Made by a program: the position numbers and the translations under genes. A stretch of DNA of 64,000 nt from Alphaproteobacteria bacterium. GTDB taxonomy: Bacteria > Pseudomonadota > Alphaproteobacteria > Puniceispirillales > UBA1172. Shown piece after piece: positions 1 through 10,429 of this stretch (position 1 is its first letter; every line of letters begins with the position of its first letter). Below the pieces are notes generated by a model. It was not told the origin of the DNA and did no database searches. It worked only from the letters and a program-made list of their open reading frames with translations. The stretch spans positions 1 through 64,000 of the forward strand of contig JADHOM010000009.1 of the NCBI GenBank assembly GCA_016778985.1, in the 5' to 3' direction.

Positions 1-8
1 CCTCCCGT

Positions 9-99
9 GATCTAATAAGGCGATCTAATAAGGTGATCTAATAAGGTGATCTAATAAGGTGATCTAATAAGGTGATCTAATAAGGTGATCTAACAAAGT
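9..99. repeat. 13-bp tandem repeat array, 7 copies
   Basis: Seven head-to-tail copies of the 13-mer GATCTAATAAGGT run without gaps. The first ends in C, copies two to six are identical, and the seventh has decayed to GATCTAACAAAGT. The unit is not a multiple of three and no ORF crosses the array, so it is not a coding repeat. Each unit carries a GATC. Slippage expansion is the simplest origin. The unit length and the leading GATCT recall the 13-mers of the E. coli oriC unwinding element, but I see no convincing DnaA-box cluster beside it, so an origin role is unsupported. Confidence 0.93.
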
Positions 100-214
100 A
101 AGTTTACCAGACGATCAATTTTTATCAATCGGTAAAATTCTATTGGGTTTTGGGGGTGTTTTGTTAGATTAGTTTTTTCTAATAGTTACAATTACTTGCC
201 AAATAAAACTTCCA

Positions 215-813
215 TTGGGAATATATACTCTCAATAAGATGAATGATGGGAAAACCATGCTCTCAGAAATTACACTTATAGAGTACCTAACTGTGGTTGC
301 TTTGGTTGTAGGGCCTGTATTGGCAGTCATAGTTACACGCTTTATAGATAAAAAAGGGATGCGCATCATCGAAAGTGGGAAATATTCCGCATTTTAATGG
401 GAAATAGAAAGCAAATATTAACTCCTGAATTTGTTGGCGGACTGAATCTTATAGAAGTTGAATTTCATGACAAAAAAGAAGTTATTAATGCGTGGAAAAA
501 TCTTTTCAGATATTTTTGTGAAATATCTGGACAAACAGAACTAACAGAACAACGACATCAAAGAGTCGCGGAGGAAATGGAAAGTTTTACAGCTATTTTA
601 TTGGGGACAATTGCAACATCTCTGAATGTCAAGATAGATAACTTAGATATCTACAAAGGCGATTATAGCCCTATACTTTGGGGTGAAATAGATTCAGAGC
701 AAACAAACTTAAGACGCTTTTTCCTAGAAGTACTGAATGGAAATAGAGCATTTCCTGTAAATATTACAAATTTTCCAGGAAATTCTAATGAAGTAGATAC
801 AGAAAAAAAATAA
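215..813 (+). pseudogene. DUF6680-family protein, split by a frameshift
   Basis: Two adjacent plus-strand ORFs together look like one DUF6680-type protein. The first (215-397; ATG 257, preceded by GATGGGA, is a better start than 215) gives an N-terminal hydrophobic segment (LTVVALVVGPVLAVIVTRF) followed by RFIDKK. The second (397-813, 138 aa) gives the soluble part, with family-like stretches LNLIEVEFHDKK and FPVNITNFPG. Reading the second frame backwards past its ATG yields KWEIFRILMGNRK, which resembles the family linker, so the frames should join near the A6 run at 350-355. Stop and start overlap as TAATG at 395-399, so two coupled polypeptides are also possible. The region is AT-rich compared with its neighbours, which suggests recent acquisition. 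Function unknown. Family assignment is from memory of the family pattern. Confidence 0.6.
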
Positions 814-835
814 CTAATATTTATTTAGACCAGCC

Positions 836-2035
836 TTAACCACCACCTCGCGTAGGGGCTCCACTAATCCAGCCGCCGCCCAACAGCCAGTCGGCATCCT
901 CCGCATCATAGATCGCCGCCGCCTGCCCTGCCGCTATGCCATATTGCGGCACATTAAGCCGTAGCTTTGCCGTCCCTGTCGTCGTGTCCCATTCTGTGAT
1001 TTCTGCTGGCTCAGCCACTGCCGTATTACGCAATCGCGCCAGCACCGCGCGCCCCAATGGCGGCACATCTGCGGCCAGCCAGTTAGTGTCCCGCAATGCC
1101 ACCTGATGACAGGCAAGGTCGGATTTCTGGCCAACCACCACCTGCCGCGCCTCTGGCCGGATCGCCACCACATAAAGCCGGCCTTCGCCGTCATCGGCAT
1201 CTTTACGGCCGCCAATGCCAAGCCCCCGGCGCTGACCAATCGTAAAATCAATGACGCCATCATGCTGACCCAGCACATTGCCATCCAGATCAACAATATC
1301 ACCAGCCTCAATCGCCCCCGGCCGTAGCCGCCGAACAATATCGCCATAGCGGCCATTCGGCACAAAACAGATATCCTGACTATCCGGTTTATCCGCCAGC
1401 GACAGCCCCATCCGGCGCGCATGATCGCGGGTTTCATCCTTGCTCAAGCCGCCCAACGGAAAGCGCAGATAATCCAGCTGATCAGGCGTGGTCGCAAACA
1501 GAAAATAAGATTGATCTTTGCTCGCATCAACGCCGCGTTGCAACATCGCCTTGCCCGTATCATCAAGTGCCCGCCGCACATAATGCCCGGTCGCCAGACA
1601 CGCCGCACCCAGTTCCCTTGCCGTCGCTAGCAGATCATGAAACTTCACCGTCTGATTACAGGTGATGCACGGCACCGGCGTCTCACCCTTCAAATAGCTA
1701 TCGGCAAAATCATCCATGACAGAGGCCTTAAAGCGGCTCTCATAATCCAGAACATAATGCGTGATACCTAGCGTGGCGGCGGCACGGCGCGCATCCAGAA
1801 TATCTGCCCCCGCACAACACGCGCCCTTGCTGCGGACAACCTCACCATGATCATAGAGCTGCAACGTGATGCCGACAACATCATAGCCGTCCTCTTTCAG
1901 CAGCCCGGCAACAACCGAGCTATCCACCCCGCCAGACATCGCCACAACCACCCGAGTTTGTTCAGGCGCAGTGGCAAAGCCAAGGCTGTTCAAGCCATCA
2001 TGGATTATGGGGGGATGCGCTAAATCAGTCGTCAT
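836..2035 (-). CDS. mnmA: tRNA-specific 2-thiouridylase MnmA
   Basis: Cytoplasmic enzyme that adenylates and then thiolates U34 of Lys, Glu and Gln tRNAs, giving s2U34. At 399 aa it is slightly longer than the family norm because of a roughly 25-residue N-terminal lead. The ATP pyrophosphatase P-loop SGGVDSS lies at 34-40. The catalytic cysteine is C126 in [11 protein letters not shown], and the partner cysteine is C223 in [15 protein letters not shown] (147-152) and the C-terminal beta-barrel region are present. Its start overlaps the end of the ferredoxin gene by 11 bp, and a cysteine desulfurase lies just upstream, so sulfur supply and use are encoded together. Confidence 0.95.
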   Translation of the reverse strand: MTTDLAHPPIIHDGLNSLGFATAPEQTRVVVAMSGGVDSSVVAGLLKEDGYDVVGITLQLYDHGEVVRSKGACCAGADILDARRAAATLGITHYVLDYESRFKASVMDDFADSYLKGETPVPCITCNQTVKFHDLLATARELGAACLATGHYVRRALDDTGKAMLQRGVDASKDQSYFLFATTPDQLDYLRFPLGGLSKDETRDHARRMGLSLADKPDSQDICFVPNGRYGDIVRRLRPGAIEAGDIVDLDGNVLGQHDGVIDFTIGQRRGLGIGGRKDADDGEGRLYVVAIRPEARQVVVGQKSDLACHQVALRDTNWLAADVPPLGRAVLARLRNTAVAEPAEITEWDTTTGTAKLRLNVPQYGIAAGQAAAIYDAEDADWLLGGGWISGAPTRGGG

Positions 2036-2339
2036 CCGCTATCCGCACTTTCAGCCCATCAAGGCTATCATTCAGCGTGATCTGACAGCCAAGGCGTGAG
2101 TTAGCCTCAACATTAAAGGCCAGATCAAGCATGTCTTCTTCATCAAGGCTAGCCTTGCCGGTTTTTTCAACCCACGCATCATCAACAATCACATGACAAG
2201 TCGCACAAGACAGACTACCGCCGCATGTGCCCTCAATCCCCAAGTTATTATCTCGGCCAATTTCCATCACCGAAAGTCCGGCGGTCGCATCAACGGTGGC
2301 CTCGCTCCCGTCACGTTTAATAAAAGTTACTGATGGCAT
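2025..2339 (-). CDS. fdx: [2Fe-2S] ferredoxin, adrenodoxin/ISC type
   Basis: A 104-aa soluble electron carrier. The four cluster ligands are C39, C45, C48 and C85, in the adrenodoxin-type pattern CX5CX2C...C ([13 protein letters not shown] and RLGCQ). In ISC systems this ferredoxin supplies electrons for Fe-S assembly. Here it sits between a NifS/IscS-like desulfurase and mnmA without iscU, hscA or hscB nearby. The 11-bp overlap with mnmA indicates co-transcription and probable translational coupling. A P450-type redox partner role is conceivable but has no contextual support. Confidence 0.9.
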   Translation of the reverse strand: MPSVTFIKRDGSEATVDATAGLSVMEIGRDNNLGIEGTCGGSLSCATCHVIVDDAWVEKTGKASLDEEDMLDLAFNVEANSRLGCQITLNDSLDGLKVRIADDD

Positions 2340-2419
2340 AGATAAACCCTTTCCTATTTCTCATGCTGTTCTCATGATTTATTTGATATATTGCTGACAT
2401 ACCAACATTTCAACGCGTG

Positions 2420-3538
2420 TTATACTTGCTTTTGATAGACCTGCAACCAAATCTCAACAAATCGTTCAAAATCGGATTGTTTGCTGTTCCAGCCAGATGA
2501 GACACGGATCGTCTGCTGCGCTAAATCACCTGCTTTCATGGCCTCCAGAACATGCGAGTTGGCAACTTTGCCTGATGAACAGGCGGCGCCCGCGCTTACC
2601 GCAATGCCAGCCAGATCGAACTGCATGACTTGGGTTTCGGCGCGGCGTCCGGGCATGGCAATAGCGGAAGTGTTCGCCAATCGCTTAACCCCTTGGCCAA
2701 AAATCACCGCATCAGGCGCGGCGTTAGTAATCTCATCTTCAAGCCACTTATGCCACGTCGCGAGCTGATCAAAGTGACCAGATATTTCAGTCATATTATC
2801 TATAATCGCGGTCGCGGCCGCCCCAAAGCTAGCAATCCCTGTCAAGTTTTCGGTACCACCACGGCGCCGTGATTCCTGCCCACCACCAGCGATTAGCGGC
2901 GGTATCTTGACCCCATCACGGACAAGCAATGCCCCAATGCCGGTTGCGCCGCCCATTTTATGCGCCGATACCGTCAATAAATCAACACCGCTCGCCTCAA
3001 ATCCGATAAACCCATTGCGCGCGCCTTTACCACAACTTTGCACCGCATCAGAATGGACTATTGCGCCGTATGCATGAGCCAATTCAATAACTTGATCAAG
3101 CGGCTGAATAACACCGGTTTCGTTATTTGCCATCATCACAGAAACAAGCGCCATGTCTTTATAGGTTTTCAGCAAATGTTCCAGATGATCACAATCGATC
3201 AACCCGTCCGCATCAACATCGACGAGCAATGCATCAGGTGCTGCCGATAATACCGCCATATGTTCAACAGGTGTTGTGATGATGGTGCGATCTGGATAGC
3301 CGTGAAGAGCCTGCCAATTTGCCTCCGTGCCGCCACTCGTGAAAATCACACTAGCCGGATCAGCATCGGTGAGTTTAGCCACATGCTCACGCGCCGTTTC
3401 AACAATGGCTCTTGCCGCCTGACCTTGCTGATGCACCGAAGACGGATTACCCGGCGGCCCCATCACCGCTAGCATTGCCGCTTTAGCTTCGGGGCGCAGA
3501 GGAGCAGTTGCGTTATAATCCAAATAAATATGTTCCAT
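2420..3538 (-). CDS. cysteine desulfurase, NifS/IscS-like
   Basis: PLP-dependent class V enzyme converting cysteine to alanine and an enzyme-bound persulfide; 372 aa, normal for the family. It begins with the typical IYLDYNATAP. H93 sits in VEHMAVL, D164 and Q167 in HSDAVQ, the PLP lysine is K194 in SAHKMGG, and the persulfide cysteine is C320 in GAACSSGK. The short spacing around C320 suggests the IscS/NifS class rather than SufS. Downstream ferredoxin and mnmA suggest sulfur delivery to tRNA and/or Fe-S clusters; cysE upstream would provide the cysteine precursor. Whether this is the cell's main desulfurase cannot be judged from one window. Confidence 0.9.
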   Translation of the reverse strand: MEHIYLDYNATAPLRPEAKAAMLAVMGPPGNPSSVHQQGQAARAIVETAREHVAKLTDADPASVIFTSGGTEANWQALHGYPDRTIITTPVEHMAVLSAAPDALLVDVDADGLIDCDHLEHLLKTYKDMALVSVMMANNETGVIQPLDQVIELAHAYGAIVHSDAVQSCGKGARNGFIGFEASGVDLLTVSAHKMGGATGIGALLVRDGVKIPPLIAGGGQESRRRGGTENLTGIASFGAAATAIIDNMTEISGHFDQLATWHKWLEDEITNAAPDAVIFGQGVKRLANTSAIAMPGRRAETQVMQFDLAGIAVSAGAACSSGKVANSHVLEAMKAGDLAQQTIRVSSGWNSKQSDFERFVEIWLQVYQKQV

Positions 3539-3604
3539 AAGCCTAATACTAATAACTTTGGAGTAAAGAAAAGGGCAAAAATAAAAGCGGCATATTTAAG
3601 GAGT

Positions 3605-4348
3605 TTAATTTCGATCTGATGCGGATAGTGATGTTGCTTCAGGTTGGAATGAGGGATCGGATTGTTTTGCTTCGCCTTGCAACTCTTCTAGCATTTTCAG
3701 TTTATTATGCAGAATATCAACTTCTTGTAGAAGCCCTTTGATGGCTTTATCACGTGCATCAGATGACAAATCAGATGGTGTCCCATAAGGCTGAAACGTC
3801 GTCACATCGGTGACCCGCCTTGCGCTAACTGGCCGCGCCGGAATACCTGTCACTGTGGTGCCGCGCGGCACATCCTTAACAACAACGGAATTAGCCCCAA
3901 CACGCGCACAGTCATTGACGGTAATCGCACCCAGTATTTGCGCCCCTGCCCCAACAATCACATTATTGCCAATGGTTGGATGGCGTTTTTTTTGACGTTG
4001 ACCATCGCTATCAACGCTTGGCAGTAAGCCGCCCAACGTCACCCCATGATAAAACGTCACATCATCACCAATAACCGCCGTCTCACCAATAACAACACCC
4101 ATTCCATGATCAATAAAGAAGCGGTTGCCAATCTTCGCAGCAGGGTGAATCTCAATCCCTGTAAACCAGCGCGCCAGTTGCATGGTGAAGCGCGCCAGAA
4201 ACTGCATCCGCCAGCGCCATAACCGATGCCCTAGCCGATACGCCAACATGACATGAACACTAGGCGTCAAAAACATCAGGCCGAGCAATCCACCAGCCGC
4301 CGGGTCTCTTTCCCTAATGCTGCGAAGTTCATCAATAAACCCGCGCAT
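3605..4348 (-). CDS. cysE: serine O-acetyltransferase CysE
   Basis: Makes O-acetylserine from serine and acetyl-CoA, the committed step of cysteine synthesis. The 247 aa comprise a helical N-terminal region, then a left-handed beta-helix of hexapeptide repeats (about 65-180) with [20 protein letters not shown] and the substrate-loop region HGVTLGG. A helical, charged tail of about 55 residues follows the usual GIPARPV end. The ATG is preceded by AGGGGGC at good spacing. It is the first gene of a minus-strand run that continues into the desulfurase, ferredoxin and mnmA, 66 bp away. Confidence 0.93.
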   Translation of the reverse strand: MRGFIDELRSIRERDPAAGGLLGLMFLTPSVHVMLAYRLGHRLWRWRMQFLARFTMQLARWFTGIEIHPAAKIGNRFFIDHGMGVVIGETAVIGDDVTFYHGVTLGGLLPSVDSDGQRQKKRHPTIGNNVIVGAGAQILGAITVNDCARVGANSVVVKDVPRGTTVTGIPARPVSARRVTDVTTFQPYGTPSDLSSDARDKAIKGLLQEVDILHNKLKMLEELQGEAKQSDPSFQPEATSLSASDRN

Positions 4349-4542
4349 GATTGCCCCCTGTTAGGTTAATACCTGCCATTACCTGTCGCGTAGACATCTG
4401 TTGCGGTAATTGCAAGTTAATAATCGCAATTTTTCCTTAAATATTGCTTTCTTTATCTTATCATTTAGCCTCCAATAAGACAAATTTCAAGCATATGGGC
4501 TTTATTATTACGCTTATTGTTAGTCTTTCCAATCAATTGTTT

Positions 4543-4571
4543 TTGATTTCATGACATATTTCCGCTATAAG
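4543..4571 (+). promoter_or_regulatory. putative sigma-70-type promoter for the hydrolase gene
   Basis: TTGATT at 4543-4548 and TATAAG at 4566-4571 are separated by 17 bp, close to the housekeeping consensus. They lie 30 bp before the ATG at 4601, in the 252-bp gap between divergent cysE and the hydrolase. The rest of that gap is AT-rich with no other feature I can support. Confidence 0.5.
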
Positions 4572-4600
4572 CCCGACATACCATAGCGTTGAGAGATATC

Positions 4601-5263
4601 ATGCCAGAAGTAATTATCAATGGCCCTGAGGGGCGCCTAGAAGCCCGTTATATGCCTGCTATCGACCCAATGGCGCCGATTGCGCTGATCCTGCATCCAG
4701 AGCCTAACTTTGGTGGCAACATGAATAATCGGGTGTCGTTTGCCATGTATAAGCTGTTCCAAAAGCGCGGATTTTCCGTCATGCGCTTTAATTTCCGCGG
4801 TGTTGGCCGTAGCCAAGGCAATTATTCCGGCGGTGAAGGAGAGTTATCAGATGCAGCGACTGCTCTTGACTGGATACAATCCCAATGCTCAGGGGCGAGA
4901 TCATGCTGGATTGCGGGATTTTCATTTGGCGCATTGATCGGCATGCAATTGATGATGCGGCGCCCCGAAGTCGAGGGCTTTGTATCAGCAACCTTGCCTG
5001 TGCATGAACATGATTTTACCTTTTTAGCGCCCTGCCCATCATCAGGGTTAGTTGTTCATGGAGGTGCCGATGCTGTTGTTACGTCTGAACAAGTCACCAC
5101 CACCATAGAACGTATCCCAACCCAGAAAGGGATTGAGATTGATTTTCGTGAGATTGAAGATGCTAATCACTTTTTCACGCATCATCTTGATGATTTGACC
5201 AATATGATTGGTGACTATCTTAGCCAGGTAGAACCGACTATGGTCGAGCAGACAGAAGACTGA
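4601..5263 (+). CDS. alpha/beta hydrolase (COG2945-like)
   Basis: A 220-aa cytoplasmic alpha/beta hydrolase. The family start [16 protein letters not shown] is followed by [13 protein letters not shown], the [12 protein letters not shown] strand-turn, and the nucleophile elbow GFSFGA. The His near the end in DANHFF is the likely third catalytic residue. The frame also opens at TTG 4589, but ATG 4601 has GAGAG upstream and fits the family start better. Substrate unknown; such proteins are annotated as esterases or dienelactone-hydrolase-like enzymes. It is 37 bp upstream of tyrS and probably shares its transcript. Confidence 0.85.
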   Translation: MPEVIINGPEGRLEARYMPAIDPMAPIALILHPEPNFGGNMNNRVSFAMYKLFQKRGFSVMRFNFRGVGRSQGNYSGGEGELSDAATALDWIQSQCSGARSCWIAGFSFGALIGMQLMMRRPEVEGFVSATLPVHEHDFTFLAPCPSSGLVVHGGADAVVTSEQVTTTIERIPTQKGIEIDFREIEDANHFFTHHLDDLTNMIGDYLSQVEPTMVEQTED

Positions 5264-5300
5264 TCAACAATTCCATTCTATCCAGCAGGCCAGATATTTA

Positions 5301-6539
5301 ATGAGTTATACATCTGATTTTATACGCATCATTACCGAACGTGGCTATATGCATCAGGCCACAAATATTGATGATCTTGATCAACTGGCAGGCAAAAGAT
5401 GTATCCCTGCCTATATCGGCTTTGATTGCACCGCTGATAGTTTGCATGTCGGCTCATTAATTCAGATCATGATGCTGCGGATTTTACAGAAAACCGGACA
5501 TAAGCCGATTGTCCTGATGGGTGGCGGCACAACCAAAATTGGTGATCCATCAGGTAAAGATAGCCAGCGCCCATTGCTGTCTGACCAAGATATTGAGAAT
5601 AATAAACAAGGCATTAAGCGCGTCTTTGAAAACTATCTTAGCTTTGGTGATGGCGCGACAGACGCGGTTATGGTCGATAATGCAGAATGGCTGGATGAGC
5701 TTGGCTATATCTCATTCTTGCGTAATTTTGGCATGCATTTTTCGGTTAACCGCATGTTGAGCATGGATAGCGTCAAGCTGCGTCTTGACCGCGAACAACC
5801 GCTTAGCTTTCTTGAGTTCAATTATGCCATCTTGCAAGCCTATGACTTCATGGAATTACGCCGCCGCTATGGGTGTTTATTGCAAATGGGCGGCTCTGAC
5901 CAATGGGGCAACATTGTCACCGGAATTGATTTAACCCGGCGTGTTGATGAGCAATCGGTTTATGGGCTGACCTCGCCACTGATCACAACAGCATCAGGGG
6001 CGAAAATGGGGAAAAGCGCACAAGGCGCAATCTGGCTTAACGAGGACCATCTATCGATATGGGATTTCTGGCAGTTTTGGCGCAACACCGAAGATAATGA
6101 TGTTGGCCGCTTCCTGCGCCTGTTTACAGAATTGCCGCTTGCCGAGATTGCCAGATTAGAAGCCCTGGAAGGGCAAGAGATCAATGATGCGAAAATTATT
6201 TTGGCCAATGAAGTGACCGCCCTTTGCCATTCACCCGAACAAGCGAAAGAGGCCGAAGCGACAGCAAAACAAGCCTTTAATGAAGGCAAGCTAGCCGCTG
6301 GCCTGCCGCAATTTCACTCAAGCCTTCCGCTTAGCCTGATTGATGCCCTGAAAACATGCGGTTTTGCCGCCAGCAATGGTGAGGCAAGACGGCTTATCCG
6401 TGGCGGCGGTGCGCGTGTTAATAATATTTCCATAGGTGATGAGGAGCATCAGATCACATCAGCGGATACTAACCCCGAAGGTGAGATTAAGATATCTGCT
6501 GGCAAAAAGCGTCATGCGATTCTGCAAACAGCGTCTTAA
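5301..6539 (+). CDS. tyrS: tyrosyl-tRNA synthetase
   Basis: Class I aminoacyl-tRNA synthetase charging tRNA-Tyr; 412 aa, typical for the bacterial TyrRS type found in proteobacteria. The HIGH signature appears as HVGS (49-52) and the KMSKS loop as KMGKS (235-239). The tyrosine and tRNA pocket region includes [12 protein letters not shown]-terminal S4 RNA-binding domain (about 345-410; [16 protein letters not shown]) follows the anticodon-binding helices. It converges with the large minus-strand envelope gene, leaving only 23 bp, so transcription read-through there seems likely. Confidence 0.96.
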   Translation: MSYTSDFIRIITERGYMHQATNIDDLDQLAGKRCIPAYIGFDCTADSLHVGSLIQIMMLRILQKTGHKPIVLMGGGTTKIGDPSGKDSQRPLLSDQDIENNKQGIKRVFENYLSFGDGATDAVMVDNAEWLDELGYISFLRNFGMHFSVNRMLSMDSVKLRLDREQPLSFLEFNYAILQAYDFMELRRRYGCLLQMGGSDQWGNIVTGIDLTRRVDEQSVYGLTSPLITTASGAKMGKSAQGAIWLNEDHLSIWDFWQFWRNTEDNDVGRFLRLFTELPLAEIARLEALEGQEINDAKIILANEVTALCHSPEQAKEAEATAKQAFNEGKLAAGLPQFHSSLPLSLIDALKTCGFAASNGEARRLIRGGGARVNNISIGDEEHQITSADTNPEGEIKISAGKKRHAILQTAS

Positions 6540-6562
6540 TATCTAACATTCTGCCTTAACCG

Positions 6563-9500
6563 TTACTCTTGTTCATTTAACAACCGCGAGCGTTCATTAT
6601 TTATCCAGTCAGGGGAAAAAATATCACGCAATAACCCCGGCGCTATGCTCGACAATCTGACTTCTATATCAGGATCATCAATAAACCCTTTCATCCGAAA
6701 CCGCGTATTGAAAAGCCCTTCGTTATTAAGGCCTGTTACAATTTCGCCGACGATCGGCACGTGGCCCAGCAAATCCGTCACCAGATTAATCGGCACCAGC
6801 ACACCGCTAATGTTGAGATCATCATCTTTGCGATTAATCTGCCCGGTTAGCTCAAGAGCCAGCGCATCACCGCGCGCTTTCACCGTATCGAGGTTTTGAA
6901 AACCTGGCGTTACGACAATTCGCGCTTGGCCTTCATTAAACGCTGTGCCATCACCCTCCACTAAAGAATATAATCCAGCCAGACTTAGCACTGACAACAT
7001 CCGAATAGCTCGTGGTGCCTCAATGACACGGAAATCTGTTAATGAAAACTCAGCCACATAGTTTTCCGCATCATCAGGCTGATAAAGCACATGCATGGTC
7101 ATCTCGCCGCCACGAATAGCATCTGTCACATCCAAGGTTTTTAAGACTTGCCCAGCATTTTGGGTCGTTAAGATTAGCCGATCACCCTCAGCCAAGCCCG
7201 AATCCAAGTTAAGCGCCACTTCGACCCCGCCAATGAGACCTGACGCTACCATGGCATCGCGATTTTCCCCAAAATCAGCATCCATAGTAGCCTCAGTCAT
7301 AAATGGTTGATCTTTGACAAACATGCTACCCAGAAACTTCGCTTTACCTGAGCCATCTTTACGGGTTTCAATATCAACGCTGCCTGCCACCGATAGACGA
7401 TGATCAAGGATCAGCCGCTCTGCCGATAGATCAAGCGTCATTTGCAGCCCTTCGCCGGGACTTTCTTTAAGCCGCAGAGGGCGCAAATCCATAACCTCAG
7501 CATCAGCCGTTAGCGAAAAACTGCCATCCGCGTGGCGCTTGAAAACAGCTTGGCTTAGGATATTTCCCGGCCATTCCATGGCGCTTAGATTAGCCTCAGA
7601 AAACGTTCCGTCCTTGGCAAAACTGATATCCCCTTCCATGCGGATAACATCAGCATCAACAACAATATTTCTTATATCTAAGGGGATGCCATCAACCATT
7701 CTGATCTGGGCAGAAGCCATGGCTCTCTCGCCTTCTAGTTTTGTCAGCTCCAGCCGCGGGATATGAAAATGCGCATCGCCCATATCAAGATTGACATTCA
7801 GATCAATCCCATCATCCTCATATCGATCAGAAATATAGATTTGACCGCCAACCACGCCACCTAAATCCACCGGAAAAGACCGATTGAGAATAGAGGTGAA
7901 AGCCTCACTTTTGGAGAATGTCAGATCAACCGTATTGTTTTTCAGCTTATCTTTATGAAAATAGAAATTAGCTAGTGCATCATCAATTAGGCCTTGCCCA
8001 TTAACCCGAATATCACCGTTATTGAATTGCAAATTGACCGCACCATCAGACAGCGCATAGCCGCCAGGCAAGTTTGAAAAAGCCGCATTTTCCAGACTGG
8101 CTGATATTTTGATATCAAACTCATCTGTTTTCATGTCGCGCTCTGTTTGTGGCAATTGCCATTTGATTGAGCCGGTAATATCGGCCGTGCCAGCCATAGA
8201 ACTTTGCTCTAACCCATTGGCGGTAATGAAATTAAATCTGTGTTCATTAAGTATGTTTATAACATTTGTGACATCGCCGCGCGTCAGCAAAGCCAGCGTC
8301 GCATCAATACTCTCATCTTTACGATTTAAGGTTAGCTTACTGCCTTTCAGATCAAGATCATGCACAGACCCTTTATTGAAGTTTAACTCAAAGGTTGTGC
8401 CTGATAGTTTTGTGCCTTCAAAATTGATCCCAATTTCACTATTGACGATAGGCTCATGACCGCGCAAAAACTCAAATCGCGATACCGTCGCATTGCCCGC
8501 ACCCTCAATAAACAGCGGTCTGAGGTCATCACCCTTCAGATCAAAACCTGTGTTTAGATAAAAGCTGGTGACCTGCCCCCCTGATAAATTGGTGTTCATC
8601 CATGATCGGGTTTTGGGGAAAAGCTGTTCAGGCCAGAGATTAAAAACCAGTTCATTATCAAGCTGTTCCGCCTGTATCTGGGTTTCAAAGACAGATGGTG
8701 TCAATTGATTATCCATCGTCAACTTACCGCGCAATGCTAGCTGACCATAACTTTTGGCATCTATGGCTAGGCGATCAATTTCTAGAGACGTGCCGTTAAG
8801 TTTAGCGATAAACTCAAGCCCATTGAGGGGGATAATCATGCCGCCTTGCTTGGGCAGAATACTGCTTTCACGTAACAGCAGATGGGTGTCCGCGCGATTA
8901 ATTTGACCCTCCGCATCAAGCACAAAATTAAACTGGCCGTCAAGAATACCCGCAAGCCGATCAACGGGCCCATAGCCAGAAATAAACTTGATATTGCGAA
9001 CCGTAGACGTCACAGCAAAGGTTTGAAAAAGCAGCCGATCCTCATCACGCCTAATTACGGCAATCGTTTCCAGCTCAAGGTGGTCTAGCTTGCCGCCTCT
9101 TAACATGCGGCCATGATCATCATGCTCAAGCCATTCATTATCAGGCAATAATGCCAGTACCGGTTGCAGGGGGATGTTATTCCCCTTAAGTGAGGCAATC
9201 AATAAAGGTGAAGCGGTTGACGTTTCTCTTATCTCCCCGCGGAGCGATATTTGCCCTGATATGGCGCTTGACGCGGCGGCATTAATATCAAGCGAGGTTA
9301 ATAGCAACCGATCAACAGATTTATCATAATGAAACTCGGATGCGGCCTTGGTGAAATCAAAAACGCCGATAGCTGGTACAATAATCTGACCATTTATGGC
9401 ATCAATATCACCCGACAGGACATTGACCTGTTGATCAGAAACAATCAGCCTAACATTGCCAGAAATAAGCCCAAGGTCGTGCAATTCTGGAATATTAACG

Positions 9501-10282
9501 CCTAGATATGGATAAAACAGACCGCTATCAAATTGGTCTAACATGGCGGCGATATCCCAATTGCTAAAATCGGGGCTAATGCGGCCATTAAGCTGGGCAT
9601 CGCCTAGCTTCGGATGACTAATGGCAATATTCGTTTCTATCACATCGCCACTATTTTCAATGCCGATCATAATGCCGTCAATCTCAAGGCTAAGATTTGA
9701 TTCATCCGCTTCTGATGACGGATAAAGGATCGTCACTTTGCCATTATTGATCGTTAATTTTTCAATAGGAAAATATTGCCCTGAGACGGGTTGATCAGTA
9801 TCTTTTGCACCCTGATTATTGGAATTCAGATTATTCGGGTTAACATTACTAGGGCTAAAGACACTCACCAAGGCGGCAAAAGACTCCCCCGCATGCCAGC
9901 CATTAGCATCATATTCCATAGCAAATGCAATTTGATCCAGCGTGATGCTGCGGGGGATAGGCTGATCAGCTAGTAAATCAAATATATCAAAGCCAAATTG
10001 CGCTTGTGGCAAAGTGATCATCTGTTGCGGAACGGTAATATTGACATCGGTGGTGCTAATCGAGATCGGATATGCTGAAAATGACAAAGCTATTTGCGCA
10101 TCGCTTACCCGCACCGTGACCTGATTATCTGGCTGGCTCAGCTTGGCCTCTATCCAGTGCTCTAAATAATCACTAGAGTTGAGATACCAAATCGCCCCAC
10201 CAAGTATAGCCACCAACATTATCATCAGACTTAACAGACCGATGAAAAGATGTTTGATGCGGATTGATTTTGTTAGGGCCAA
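6563..10282 (-). CDS. giant AsmA/YhdP-like envelope protein
   Basis: A 1239-aa protein with one N-terminal membrane anchor (about 13-34) and the rest periplasmic, made of beta-rich repeats typical of the AsmA/YhdP/TamB superfamily (bridge-like lipid transport proteins). The C-terminal region (TRFRMKGFIDDPDIEVRL, LSLAGLYSLVEGDG) is the usual AsmA-C/DUF3971 end. The likely role is moving phospholipid between inner and outer membranes; this is family knowledge and not shown here. The start is TTG with GAGG upstream; there is no in-frame ATG close by. It faces a divergent peroxiredoxin gene. Confidence 0.82.
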   Translation of the reverse strand: MALTKSIRIKHLFIGLLSLMIMLVAILGGAIWYLNSSDYLEHWIEAKLSQPDNQVTVRVSDAQIALSFSAYPISISTTDVNITVPQQMITLPQAQFGFDIFDLLADQPIPRSITLDQIAFAMEYDANGWHAGESFAALVSVFSPSNVNPNNLNSNNQGAKDTDQPVSGQYFPIEKLTINNGKVTILYPSSEADESNLSLEIDGIMIGIENSGDVIETNIAISHPKLGDAQLNGRISPDFSNWDIAAMLDQFDSGLFYPYLGVNIPELHDLGLISGNVRLIVSDQQVNVLSGDIDAINGQIIVPAIGVFDFTKAASEFHYDKSVDRLLLTSLDINAAASSAISGQISLRGEIRETSTASPLLIASLKGNNIPLQPVLALLPDNEWLEHDDHGRMLRGGKLDHLELETIAVIRRDEDRLLFQTFAVTSTVRNIKFISGYGPVDRLAGILDGQFNFVLDAEGQINRADTHLLLRESSILPKQGGMIIPLNGLEFIAKLNGTSLEIDRLAIDAKSYGQLALRGKLTMDNQLTPSVFETQIQAEQLDNELVFNLWPEQLFPKTRSWMNTNLSGGQVTSFYLNTGFDLKGDDLRPLFIEGAGNATVSRFEFLRGHEPIVNSEIGINFEGTKLSGTTFELNFNKGSVHDLDLKGSKLTLNRKDESIDATLALLTRGDVTNVINILNEHRFNFITANGLEQSSMAGTADITGSIKWQLPQTERDMKTDEFDIKISASLENAAFSNLPGGYALSDGAVNLQFNNGDIRVNGQGLIDDALANFYFHKDKLKNNTVDLTFSKSEAFTSILNRSFPVDLGGVVGGQIYISDRYEDDGIDLNVNLDMGDAHFHIPRLELTKLEGERAMASAQIRMVDGIPLDIRNIVVDADVIRMEGDISFAKDGTFSEANLSAMEWPGNILSQAVFKRHADGSFSLTADAEVMDLRPLRLKESPGEGLQMTLDLSAERLILDHRLSVAGSVDIETRKDGSGKAKFLGSMFVKDQPFMTEATMDADFGENRDAMVASGLIGGVEVALNLDSGLAEGDRLILTTQNAGQVLKTLDVTDAIRGGEMTMHVLYQPDDAENYVAEFSLTDFRVIEAPRAIRMLSVLSLAGLYSLVEGDGTAFNEGQARIVVTPGFQNLDTVKARGDALALELTGQINRKDDDLNISGVLVPINLVTDLLGHVPIVGEIVTGLNNEGLFNTRFRMKGFIDDPDIEVRLSSIAPGLLRDIFSPDWINNERSRLLNEQE

Positions 10283-10429
10283 CGCCTCATCCTCGCTAGC
10301 TTGAGGAAAATTGAATACAATATGATGAATTGACCTTGGTCAATCCCAGTAAAAATACTATATATCAATTGTCATTAACAGTCACACCCTGATGATGATT
10401 TTATGATGCCGCAAAGAAAGGAAAACCTC

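Noticed and set aside
9-99. 13-bp array as a CRISPR
   Set aside because: Units are contiguous with no spacers, far too short and identical; no cas genes.
350-399. Programmed -1 frameshift in the DUF6680 gene
   Set aside because: The A6 run in the zero frame reads GAT AAA AAA GGG, which gives T-AAA-AAA and not an ideal slippery heptamer; a simple indel is more likely. Kept only as a possibility.
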